Source: Psococerastis gibbosa
Lineage: Eukaryota; Arthropoda; Insecta; Psocodea; Psocidae
Reading direction: 5' to 3'
Assembly (NCBI GenBank): GCA_963971405.1
Contig: OZ020485.1
Coordinates: forward strand, 28,043,921-28,107,920
Length of the DNA: 64,000 nt
The translations under genes were made by a program, and so were the position numbers. Position 1 is the first letter of the stretch; each line of letters starts with the position of its first letter. The notes under the pieces are model-generated. The model had not been told where the DNA came from. It made no database searches and was given only the letters and a program-made list of their open reading frames with translations. Below, in pieces: positions 15,101 to 27,100 of the stretch.

Positions 15101-18100
15101 CGTGTGCACTGTGCCGGTAGGGAAACATGGTAGAACTTGTCCTGATCACCTCCGAACTAGTCGTGTGACTTCACTGTGTTTCCCAAGTGGTTCGGGATCC
15201 ACTATAATCAGGAGGTCCACTGTCCTATGGGCTGGCGGGGTCGCTCTATGGGCCCAAATATGAGGCCTAAGTCGTTATTAACCCGACGAACACTACTAAC
15301 ATGACCTTTTATGATTCATTATTATTAAAGTGCCGGGCAGTTACATTCAGTTTCTACTAAATACAAATTCACTATATCCGTCCTTCTTTATGCCTGTCTC
15401 CGGCGACCACTAACCAAAGTCTCCAGTAACACATTGGGATAAACAACCATGAGCTCTACTGTCCAATCATTCAGGTCGCAGAATGACGTCACCCGGGTTG
15501 CATTCATTTAAAAAAAATGTAATTAATAACGTGACATTTTGTTTCACAGATATCAGCTTCTGCATGTTTTAAGCAAGGAAGTAATCAATCGCTTACAAAG
15601 TCTCGTTGACGATCATAGTGCTTATGAAGAGAAGCTTCAGGGCACTGAGCGTTGGCTGGAACCATTGGAAAAGTTACTGGAGACACTCAGGAGTGAGGAA
15701 GATGTTGTATACAGGGCTGCCAGTCTTCAGACGCTCATGGCTGAAAGGGAGCAAGCGGCTCATAAAATGACCACCCTGACCGTGATAGCAGAAAAGCTGT
15801 ACCCAGACACTGCTGCTTCCGGCCGAGAACAGATTCGAACTGCTTTACGTTCGCTGCGCGATAGGTACTATGGCCTACTATGTTGGCATTAGTTTATAAT
15901 AATATTAACAACAATTCGTGTATTTTTCTTATTGTTTACGTAAGTAGACAGAAGCTGAAGTGCTCCCTTATGCCAGCGGCGTGCGAGGGTAGCACTCAAA
16001 TACCTATAAGTAACACTTAAAATTATTTGTTAGACATGACATAAGCACCAGGAGCCCCCACAGAATTTATTTATTAAGGAACATGTGGGTCTACAATGCC
16101 AATTATGTTGAATCTTAAACTGGTATTAAAAAAGAATGATAAATAAGATAATTTTCCAATAGAAAGTGCTATTCAAAATGGTTTTGTTTAATACTAAACG
16201 GCATATTATTGGTCCATTAAATCCCTCGTCAGCAAGGGACTGTTCGCTGAGTATAAAATTTCCCGGCCCATAAAATATTTAAATTTTTATTGTTAGGCTA
16301 CATGTTCCTTACAATGCCAAATCTATTTTGTAGATGGGACAAGCTGGAGGAGGGCGTATTAGAAGAGCAGAAGAAGCAGGAGGCTGTGTCACAGCAAAGG
16401 GCCAGCTGCCAGGAAACACTGAATTTAACCTTGGCATGGTTAGCGCAAATGGAAGCGGGTTTGGTACATGACCCAAGCTCATGGGGCTCCCCTCAGGAAA
16501 TTCGTGCAAAACTACTCAAAAGCAAGGTGATTAATAGTTGCGTGTGCTTTATTAAAGCCTAGATTGAATTGCAGACAAGTTTTATGATGGTTGTAAGTTT
16601 TAATGTGCGTTCAGTTTCACATAAAATGTAAAGAGTGTTACAATCGTTGAAATCTTAAAATATATGTTATTTGCTTCGTTTGTAAGTTTCATTTGTTTGG
16701 AATTATTTGGTTACTGTCAGGCTAGCTGGATGGTCATCCAGAGCGCATGCAACGAAGCAAAAAAGTTGTATCCCAGTTTAAGCGGGTGATTCTTGTCATA
16801 ACCCCAATGCAGTCAAAATCAAGCAGTTAAGATGGCCAGAGTCTAGTGCGCAGAACTTATAAAGTCTTGTTGAATAGTTCATTTGTTTTTAATTTTCTGA
16901 TATTTTCTTTTTTTATGTTTTTTGTGTGCAACCTGGAAATATTTCCTTGACATTTCTCCCTACGTTTGCCAGCTATCTTAAATACAGTACTTAATTTATG
17001 GTTAGTCGCGATCTATTCTATTTTATTATTGTTGTTTACTGTAAAGTACAAATAAGCTAAATTATGCATGTAAATAGTGTACAATTAAAATGTATAGGTT
17101 TATTGTATTTATTGAATATAAAATATGTTTTGCCATTTCCCCCTTTTTTTCTAGACCACCCTTCAGGAAGTTCTGTCTCACAAACGTTTAGTTGAAGGCG
17201 TTGCAGAAAAAATTGGTAGCATGCAGAGCAACCCAGAGATTGCGGAGACTGTTGCTTCCATTGGCAAACGCTATGAAGATCTCGTAGATGGTTACCTGAA
17301 AAATATTACGCAACTTGAAGGCGCTTTAACAGCTTTCCACTCCTTCACAGACCTACATAAAGCCCATTTGGATTATCAGAAGTTGCAGTGGGACAGATTG
17401 GCTGGCTATGCTGGTAGGAACTGTATACTCTTGTTTGTTGGAGGTTTTACACCATATAAATTTAGTGTGTAGAACTGATTATTGTGTAGTATATCCAGTG
17501 ACTACTAACTGGGCTACAAGTTATTGAATATCTTGCATGCTTTTGCATAACAGAAGGCAGACTTCCAAATATTTTGTAAACAAAGGAAGCCTGGGTATTT
17601 TTGAGTGAATTAATTAGTTCCTCGTGCCACAGCCGCCAAGATATGAGAATGGTCTTATGAAAAATTCATAAAAATACAACCCTTCGTAGTACATATGAAA
17701 AATTATTGCACTATAAAAAACACGATAAGTGCATTAAACAGATTTTATAAAATTGTCGTAAATCAGTAATAGACAGCTTTTAAGAAAGCTTGTATTCAGC
17801 ATTTAAAAAAAATTATACCTAATCATTCTTATTACAGATTACAGTGGCAATAAATCCGCATTAGAAAGTAGGCTAGCAAAGGTTTCCGAAATTGAACTTT
17901 GCCTTCCTGATGCGGAAGCAAAGCTCGCCATTATCAGCAAGCACGTGGAGCAGAATACAGCATCGCTGCCTGCTCGGGCCAGAGAAGCCATGGAAAGGGA
18001 TTTAGCGAATTTAAAGTGAGTGCTCTAATACAATGTATGAGTAAAACGTTAGGGGTACTATCAAGCATTATTCTGTAAATCAACAACTTAGATTATTTGA

Positions 18101-21100
18101 TGGTTTGACAGTGTTATGCTACACGTAGGCCACACAAAATACGGTTGACGTAATGTTAATTTAAAAGCTTAATAAAGCTGTGTGCGTGACTGAACTAAAA
18201 TAAATCCTGAAGGTCATTGTTTCCACATTAACACTTACCGCTGGTTTGACGCCAAAGGAATTCCCCTATTCTATAGATTAAAGCATTCAGTCCGATTTAG
18301 AGAGCCAAAGAACTTTTGGAAGAACAAGTTTATTTATATTTAGTCATTCCCATGTACTTTAATGCGGGAGAGCCATGAAATAGGGTTTGACATTGAAATC
18401 ATAGAACCTAAACTTTGAATGATGCACAAAGAACCCTTTAGGTAGTTTGCTCAGTGTGCTCAGTTTTATATAAAATGTAAAGAGTAATACATTCGTTAAA
18501 ATCTTAAAAGAGATGTTATATGCGACAGTGAGTATGTCATGCGTATAGTCTGGTGGATCTCTAGCAGAACCTAATAAATTATTAGGCTCTTAATTTGTCT
18601 GTACTACTACTAGTTATTTTCAATGAATGGTTCAATAGACATAGGCCTATGGCCTTATACAATATTTTAAATCAGATTTTAAATTCAAATAAAAGCATAA
18701 CTTCAAACTCCTATCGCTCTAAGGATGTTATAAATAGTTTTTCTATTAGATTCGAAGAACAAAAGTTTGCGGCTAGAGTTGGTGACGTGCGACATGGTCT
18801 AGAAGAAAAACTGCGTCAATGGGTGGAGTACGAAACTTCCTGTGATCATCTCCAGTCATGGCTTTCTGACACTGAAAGTTCCCTTAAAAACTTTTCTCCG
18901 AAGTCTACCCTACAAGAAAAACAGGAGCAGCTCGAAAAATATCAGGTACGTTTGGTTATAGATAATTAACAACGTAAGTGCCTCGGTGACGAATGGTAGG
19001 CCATGTTAAATTCTACTGGCAATCGGCTACCACATTTAGTCTGCTATATTTTTTGCGCGAAATAATTGGTTTAATGTTAATTTTATATACCGGTACCTGG
19101 AGTTTTGTAATTTAATGTTAAGGGAACCCGTAATTATAACGAAGGTGTAAGCCATCTCTTGATTTTAATGGCTTTTTCTTGCGTTTAGGATGTAAATCGT
19201 GACATTGAGGCACAAAATCTGCAGATTTCGGAGTTAGTCGTTTTGGCTGATCATTTGGAGCAAGTAAGAGAAGAAACAGTGGATTTGTAAATTGTCATTT
19301 TTCTTTTTTAGCCTCTTTTAACTCTGATCTTTCGCTGTGTCATTGCCTTCGCTTCTTGTTCATTGTCCACTGGGCTGTCATAACTTCTTGATACGCACTT
19401 ATCCGTTCTTTGACAATCAAACGTACATTATTTTACATTTTTTGGGATTAAGCATGAATAATAAACAAAAAATATGTCACTTCGTTGTTGTCTATAGTCG
19501 TATTCATTACATTAGGTACGGCAATAGAATTAAAATTGCATTCATTCTTTAACTGTAGATGTATTGTAGGCTACATTTAACATAGATATACCGATACACA
19601 CATTTGCACGCTGCCTGAATCTTATCATAGTTTACATTGTAGTTAAAAATAACACTTTTCATATCATTTACTCAGACATGCCTTCAGTCCTTCACATACA
19701 TATAGTCTAGTTATTAGGCTATATTCCAAGTTATGTCACACAATAAAAATCACAACTTGGACTAAGCAATTAAAAATGTCACTGATATTTGTTTGCAACG
19801 ACTCGACTGTTTTCTGACTTAGATATTCCAAGAACATTTTCAAACATAAGCTTTTAAAGAGAAAAAGGAACATTTTATTATTTTTATTTTCGACACCGAT
19901 TTAATGGCACCCCTAGCTAAACAGTGATACAAAATATTTTCCTATAAGTATCGATTGTTTTCAGTCTTTGATACTTAGTGTCCGACAAGCAGAGCCTGAA
20001 TTCGATAAGTTGGCCGATGGCTCATCAGAGCTCGTGCAAAGCAGCGGGGAGAGCCGAGTGTCCGTCAACGTGCAGCAGGTCACTTCTAGGTTCCTGTCGG
20101 TTGGGACAACTGCCAAGGACATTGTTAAGAAGTGCGAAGAAGCCCTCCAAGATCACAAGACGTACTGGGATAGATACAAGCAGTGCTCTGACTTCATAGC
20201 TGCTTCCTCCTCAAGGTGGGTTCAGTTACATTTTAATTCGACTTCGATGGCCAGGTGGTAACATGCTTGCACTTGTGCGAGTCTTTACACGCCATGTGAT
20301 CGGTGACGTGTCGTAACTCAACACGGGTACTAACCTACAGAGGCCGGCCGCCATACCAAGTTGAATCCAGCGGACCAGGTTCAAAGCTGCAGATAACTTG
20401 GTCGTGTGCACAGTGCCGGTAGGGAAACATGGTAGGACTTGTCCTGGTCACCTCCGAACTAATCGTGTGACTTCACTGTGCTTCCCAAGTGGTTCGGAAT
20501 CCACTATAATCAGGAGGTCCACTGTCCTATGGGCTGGCATAGGATAGTCAAGTCGGGGTCGCTCTATGGGCCCAAATATGAGGCCTAAGTCGTTATTAAC
20601 CCGACGAACACTACTACTACTACTAACCTACAGAGGCCCCTGAAGAGGTCAATCGGATGCATTTGTATGCGATTAATCTTTAAAAAAAATAAATACATAT
20701 ATATATTGTATATATCGTATATCGCCATATTATTATGTTCTTGAAGGTACTACTGTAATACTGTTATTACCATGTCTTATCAGTCTATTGGTGAAGATTA
20801 ATGGCAATGGTGTAATATTATTTAACAAAGGGTTAGTTGAACTAAGTTTGCCCGTTGTGTTGTCAATAGAGGCAGGGGCCTCACAGTATTCGATCAATTA
20901 GAGTGGAGACTGGAGTTCGTTGTCAGGAGAAGGCGGTTTCGGCAGGGGTGCGTTAGACGAGGGGAAACAGAAATCCCATTTAGCAGACCATGCCTGGACT
21001 GAAACACATATAAAATCAAATGGGACAAAGCAAAGATTATTCTTTTCATTATTTATTTTAAATTCATTCCTGGGCTCAAGCTTACCTCATGACGATAATG

Positions 21101-24100
21101 TCTTTCAGATTTGACTCGATCAAAGCTGTACCAAGTACCACGAGATCTGAGCTTCTGGAGCGCAGTAGTGGCCTCAAGGAACTGCTCTCCGAGCAACCAA
21201 CTGCAACGTCACTCGTCAACTCCGTCTTAGAGCTTGGGGAAAAGCTGTACCCCAATACTGCGTTGGAAGGCCGGGAGATTATTAGAAAGCAGCTAGAGGA
21301 GTTGCAGTCTGCTCTTGAGACGCTGTACGATGGGGTCTCTGGTGCTGAAAGGGAGCTGCAGGCCAAGCTCTCCCGGTGGAGCGGATTCGAAGAGTCCAGT
21401 AAACACTTGCTCAAGTGGTTGGAAGATATTGAAAAGACCTTACCGGGTAAGGCGGCTATTCCACCGACGTCGTTTTTCAATGTGGATGTGTCATGACGTG
21501 GTAGCAGACATAATTAATAAGTCTCTACCATATTATAACTTAATTTACAATAGATAAGCTAAGTATCTACATACTTACTACTAGCCAACGCCCACCCTTG
21601 GCATTTCTGCCATCAGGCGCCGCGCTGACCAGTATAGATGTGCCGTGTGTTCATCTCCGGTAAGTCGATCGTTTCTTTCATCATCAAGCATCGGGCAGTC
21701 CTTGAGGTGGCTGGTGGCCATAGGGGTACTCCCGCACAGGACGCAGTCGGGGGACCTCAATATTCCTATTCGGTGGAGGTGGGATGCCAAAAGATCGTGC
21801 CCGGTTATTGTTCTGAAGACTGCTACTGAAGTGGGCCGTGGTAGGTTCTTCTTTACGGGTTGGTTTAACAGTGTGCTCCATTGTTTTCCACTTGAGGCTA
21901 GTCGCAGTCTGTCCTGGTTTGTCCTCCGTACTGATTTACATTGTAGTATTATATGGTATATATAACACTGACATTAAATTAACTTTGGTTGAAGAGGTAA
22001 CCTCCTCGTTATAACCGATATTATAACTGATATCTACATAATAGTCTCCTTAAAATATGGCAGAGACTTATTAATGACATGACACATGACACATGCACAT
22101 TGAAAAACGACGACGGTGGAAAAGTCGTCTAAGACCTACTTCTAGTTGGTTCTTAACTTTATTGATTGCGAATTTTCTTTTTATTATTGTTAATTCAGTT
22201 TTCTCGTGCCTTGTATTATTTAGGGGGGTATTCCATATACTTCAATCGTCAACGAAAAATTGAAAAATGACGTTTTAGCAGACATTAAAGACATACTAAA
22301 AATTCTGCTACCACGTCAATTTACGTCATTTTGACGTCATTTTTCAATTTTTCGTTGACGTTGTACGTATGTGGAATGGGCACCTTAATAACGACTCCCA
22401 AGGCTACTTATGATCTCTATGATTTTTTTGGCATTGTCAAGCGCGTAATTGTTGTATTTCATGTTTCATAACTTCAAATATAAAGTGAGGCTTCACGTAG
22501 ACTTTTGGAATACTATCGTTTAAGCAGGAATTTTTTATATTAACCATTGGTAACCGTGGTGATCGCCTTCTCTTAATTCATCTCTCCCGTTCTCATATTT
22601 TTCATTCCTCTTTTCTTACTTCATCCTCCTCATTATGGAACTCAATACCCACTGAAATACGTCATTCCGCTTCTATATACCTTTTTAAGAAAAACTACTC
22701 AAAATACCTCCTTGACCTTCAGGCATCGAACAATACCTAGTGAGTGTGGGAGTGAGAGTCGTGAAACTGTGAGTGTGAGTGAGTAAGTGAACTGGAATGA
22801 CTGTGTGAATGTGTGTGAATGAGATTTTTTTTTACAGTATCATCATTCTAGTTTAAGCAGTTAATTGTAAGAGAGGAGGCCTTTGGCCCTAATATTCGCT
22901 GCGAACATTGTTGTGTTTTTTTTTCTTCATTAAAGACGTTTATTATTATTATTTTTTCTTCAGGTGAGGTTGAGTTGAGAACAACACTGGATGAAAAAAG
23001 GGCTATGCTTTCGAGTTATCGTGGAATTCTTCATGACATCAACTCGCACCAGCATGATATTGTCGCACTAAAAGGTCAATTGGAGTCTTTGCCTGAGAGG
23101 AACGAAAAATTGGATCGCCAACTGCAGGACATTGTGGATCGCCATGCTAAAGTTTTGAATCATTCCAGTAAGTTTATAATTATTTTGTCCTTAAGAGACA
23201 AGCGGACGGGAGAAAAACCTTATAAGTGTGAAAACCAAATATCATGAAATATCAGTCGTAGAGTTGTCATAAATATCAGGACAAACGGAAGAACAACCTT
23301 TTCTGAGCATTTTGATACATGATATGTACCTCTTTCTTCCACAGATTAGACACAATTACTGAATTTGATTTGTACAAATAACGATTGGTGTGTAGCCCAG
23401 TCAATGAACGCTCAATAAAAGGTATAGAGGGAGTTGAAGGGAACACAATTTTTGACTTCATAACTTCGTTTAGACTAGTTAGGAGGTGAACATATCAAAA
23501 GTCCTCACTCGTAGCCCATTAGAGGGGGGGGGGGGGGGGGGCTTTGAAGGTACCGTTTTTTGGTTTTTCGCTTATATTTCGGAAATTATGCGCCCAGCGA
23601 TATTTCTGCTCTTTACCAAATTAATACTGATTAAATTTGCTACAATTTATACTAAGTAAAGTTTTTTGATATCTTGCATAGTTTTCGAGATATCTGCTCG
23701 GGAAACTCAGTAATTTTGGAAAAATCCACTTTTTCCTAACTTTTTTGAACTTTTTGACAGGATAACTCTTCAACGATGCAACCAAAAATTAAATGCGGGC
23801 CATAGAGATGTAGAACATTAAATTCCCTTCATCAATAATTTATATTACTTTACTGTTTGATACACTTGCCTACCTGAGTTAAACCAATTCTAGTGTTTTT
23901 TTGTAGTTTTTGGAACTTTTTGACAGGATAACTCTTCAACGATGCAACCATCCATTCCGTCCATGCCCCCTTCTCCTGTTGTAAAACGGCCAGTGGGTCC
24001 TCTTCATCTCAGTCCACGATTCTATTCTGGCAGTTCCACTGGCAAATTTTACATAGTGGGGAGTATTTAAGGCTCTAAGGTTTTGGCTATTAAGTAGGTA

Positions 24101-27100
24101 CGTTTGAGGCTCTGGCACAGACGTTTTGCACTAGGAGAAATTTTTTAGGACAGTGTTCGGTGTAGCTCCTAGCTCATTTTGGACTGGGATTAGGCATGTC
24201 TTGTCTATCTTTACCAATACGTCTGAAGAGGAGAGTTATATTATTTCCCAGTCACAACTTTTAGAAAAGTTCGGGGGGAATGTTGTCTTGCTGCTCCCTC
24301 GGTGGACGGAAGATATGACATGTCAGGCTTGATGGTGGTCACCGATTTATGGAATGTCTTGTACCTGTAAGCATTCAGGGAGACCTCATTTGTTCGAGGC
24401 CGGAGCCATACCACCTAAAGATGCAGGTTTCACCTGCCTTTTATACCTGGGCGATGGTGGAGGAAGGGTCTGAAAAGACCGCTGCTGCTTTCTAGACCCC
24501 TGGACAAATGCGACTTTGTGTTTCAAGATGCAGATGTTGTGTTGCATCCAATAAAGGCGTGCAAGAACAAGACGTTCTTGAAACCTTGCTGCTGATGCTC
24601 TTGGGATGAGAAATAGGAAATACTTTTCTTCCCGCGTCGAGGCTTGATGAAACAAATGTCCTTAAATGCGCATCAGCTCAAGCCATCGACAGGACTATGC
24701 GGTCGACATCTGAACACACAATGCCGACAGGTAATGTTTCCGAAATGACTTCCCCACACCGAGGGAGCAGCAAAACAGCATTCCCTCCGAACTTTTCTGT
24801 AAGTTCAGCTGCGGCTGAGAAATAACCTGCCTCATAAGACGTATAGGTGGAAGACAAGAACTGCTTGGACCCAGTCCGAAATTAGCTAACAGCTGCATTG
24901 GGGGATGTCCTAAAAAATATTTTAAGCAAAACAGACTTTGCCAGCGCAAAGTGTGGCTGCAAAAAAGCAAGCCTCAAATACCCCCCACTTTGTAAAAATT
25001 GTCAGTGCATCGCTCAGAGGGAAGAGGAGGATCCACATGCCATTTCCCTTCAGAACAAGGGGCATGGACGGATACGGGGGGGGGGGGGTGTGTGACAGGG
25101 GGGGGGGGTGTGTGACAGGGGGTCGCTGCCCCCTTCCCAAAATTTTGTAAATATATTGGAAGTTAATTTATTACTCTCTAATGAAATTGATACTACATAT
25201 GTTTTTCTGTTTGACCCACAACTGCCCCCCCCCCCCAATGGGGAAATGGGCTGGTTCCGTCCCTGACCAGGGGTCCCATGAAGAAGACATCGGAGAAAAT
25301 GGCGCCGAAATCAAAATCAAAAGACCCTCCCCGCCCCATAAGAGCAAAGTAATTGACTGAAATGGCACTCTATTATATTTTTTTGACTTTTCAATAGGTA
25401 CCAATAAAAAAGAATTCTTTTTTTTCTTATTTTCTTTTTGCCCTTTTGCACACTTGCACAAACAATATGCTCATAGTAACGGGGCATGCTGTTGGGAGCT
25501 ATTTAGACATCCGTCCAATACTCATTATGTGTATGTGTAATGGTGTATATTTTGGCCAATACGTTTGACGCCTCTCAACACTAGAATTGGTTTAACTCAG
25601 GAAGCAAAGTGTATCAACCAGTAAAGTAATATAAATTATTGAAGGGAATTTAATGTTCTACAACTCTACGGCCAGCATTTATTTTTTGGTTGCATCGTTG
25701 AAGAGTTATCCTGTCAAAAAGTTCAAAAAAAGTTAGGAAAAAGTGGATTTTTCCAAAATTACTGATTTTCCCGAGCAGATATCTCGAAAACTATGCAAGA
25801 TATCAAAAAACTTTACTTAGTATAAATTGTAGCAAATTTAATCAGCATTAATTTGGTAAAGAGCAGAAATATCGCTGGGGCGCATAATTTCCGAAATATA
25901 AGCAAAAAACCAAAAAACGGTACCTCCAAAGCCCCCCCTCCCCCCCCCCCCCCCCCCCCCGGCTCATGGGCTACGAGTGAGGACTTTTGATATGTTCACC
26001 TCCTAACTAGTCTAAACAAAGTTACGAAGTCCAAGATTGTGTTCCCTCCAACTCCCTTTATACCTCCTCGTTGACTGGGCTAGTGGTAGTCCCGAGGAAG
26101 GAGTTCATGAACTGTAAACAAGTCGTGTTAGCGAAGACCACATGACATATCGAAATGTAGATTAGCATTTCTGATAATTTAGCGGGTGTTTTCGACGGCT
26201 CTACGATCGATAGTTCCTGTGAAAATCGACTTTCTAAAAAAAGTAGGGGGGGAGGGGGGGTAATACAATTTGCTGGTCGTAAGCTACAAATCTAAATCTA
26301 ATAATCTATTATGACCACCGCCCGGCTGAATCGGGTTTCAGTCTTGGTCAGGTAAAATTGTGTTACTGTAAAAAACAGTGAGCCATGATCAGTGGTGTAG
26401 ATCCGTCCTGTGATTGTCACGAGCCTGTTACAATCTTAGAAGTCTTCGCAGTGCCACTGAAAATTGTTGACGAATCGTTTCGAAGCATGCTATTAGATCG
26501 ACCACGGCCTACACGATCTACCATCCCGGATTCTACTGCTGCATCAAGTTTTTGAGTAGCCACGACACGGGGACGAACGATGAACTACGTTAAGTACGTT
26601 GGTGGGGCAGACCGTTAATGACGTTGTTATTTTATCTTTTAAGATGAGCTTGTGGAGCAGTACGAGGTAATAGTGAATACTCACCAGCAGTACAGCAAGG
26701 CCGTAATGGATGTCCAAGAGTGGTTGGATGCTACTCACAACACCGCCCAACTTTGGGGCGATGCGGACCTGGAGCGAGTCAGTCTTCATACCAACCTAGA
26801 AAGACTCAAGGTTAGTTACATATACTCAAGGCACTAACATATTTTGTAGCCCTCCTTTTGACATAAAACGCACGGAGCCGTATAAGGATATATACGTTAC
26901 TGTTTACTTCTACTATTTGCCGTTACCATCTACAATATATACGTATTACTTTGCACATTTTGAGCATTTAAGCCAAATTTTTTTTATGTTTCCATATGAA
27001 TATTAAGGCGCAGTGAAGTAAAGTGTTACAATCTTAAGGCGGGGATTCCACCAACGTCAATAGTGATATTAAATGTTTTTTGACGTGGTAGCAGACATTT

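Larger units (their letters stand above)
23393..26082. mobile_element. 2.69-kb DNA transposon with about 0.5-kb terminal inverted repeats
   Basis: Ends are TAGCCCAGTCAA at 23393 and TTGACTGGGCTA ending at 26082, with GTG on both sides (23390-23392 and 26083-26085) as a 3-bp target duplication. The arms 23393-23900 and 25580-26082 are strongly similar inverted copies, each with a G or C homopolymer run. The inverted similarity continues, more diverged, toward the middle, where decayed coding remnants lie. The empty site at about 50089 confirms both boundaries. Long TIRs and a 3-bp duplication would suit the Academ group, but this is only a suggestion. Confidence 0.85.
23237..26240. repeat. Older 0.3-kb repeat split by a transposon
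   Basis: Flanks 23237-23392 and 26083-26240 together match, in reverse, the uninterrupted copy at 49945-50270. Left flank: CATGAAATATCAGTCGTAGAG ... ACGATTGGTGTG. Right flank: GTGGTAGTCCCGAGGAAGGA ... GGCTCTACGATCGATAG. Confidence 0.8.

Noticed and set aside
15018..15263. Small open frames within the CTA-tailed retroposon (and its copy at 20345)
   Set aside because: The frames are not conserved between the two copies beyond nucleotide similarity and look like SINE body.
18595..18749. Upstream extension of exon 19
   Set aside because: The frame is open by chance; phase from exon 18 fits only the acceptor at 18749.
25050..25461. Pro- and Gly-rich frames around homopolymer runs
   Set aside because: Products of poly-G/poly-C tracts inside the transposon.
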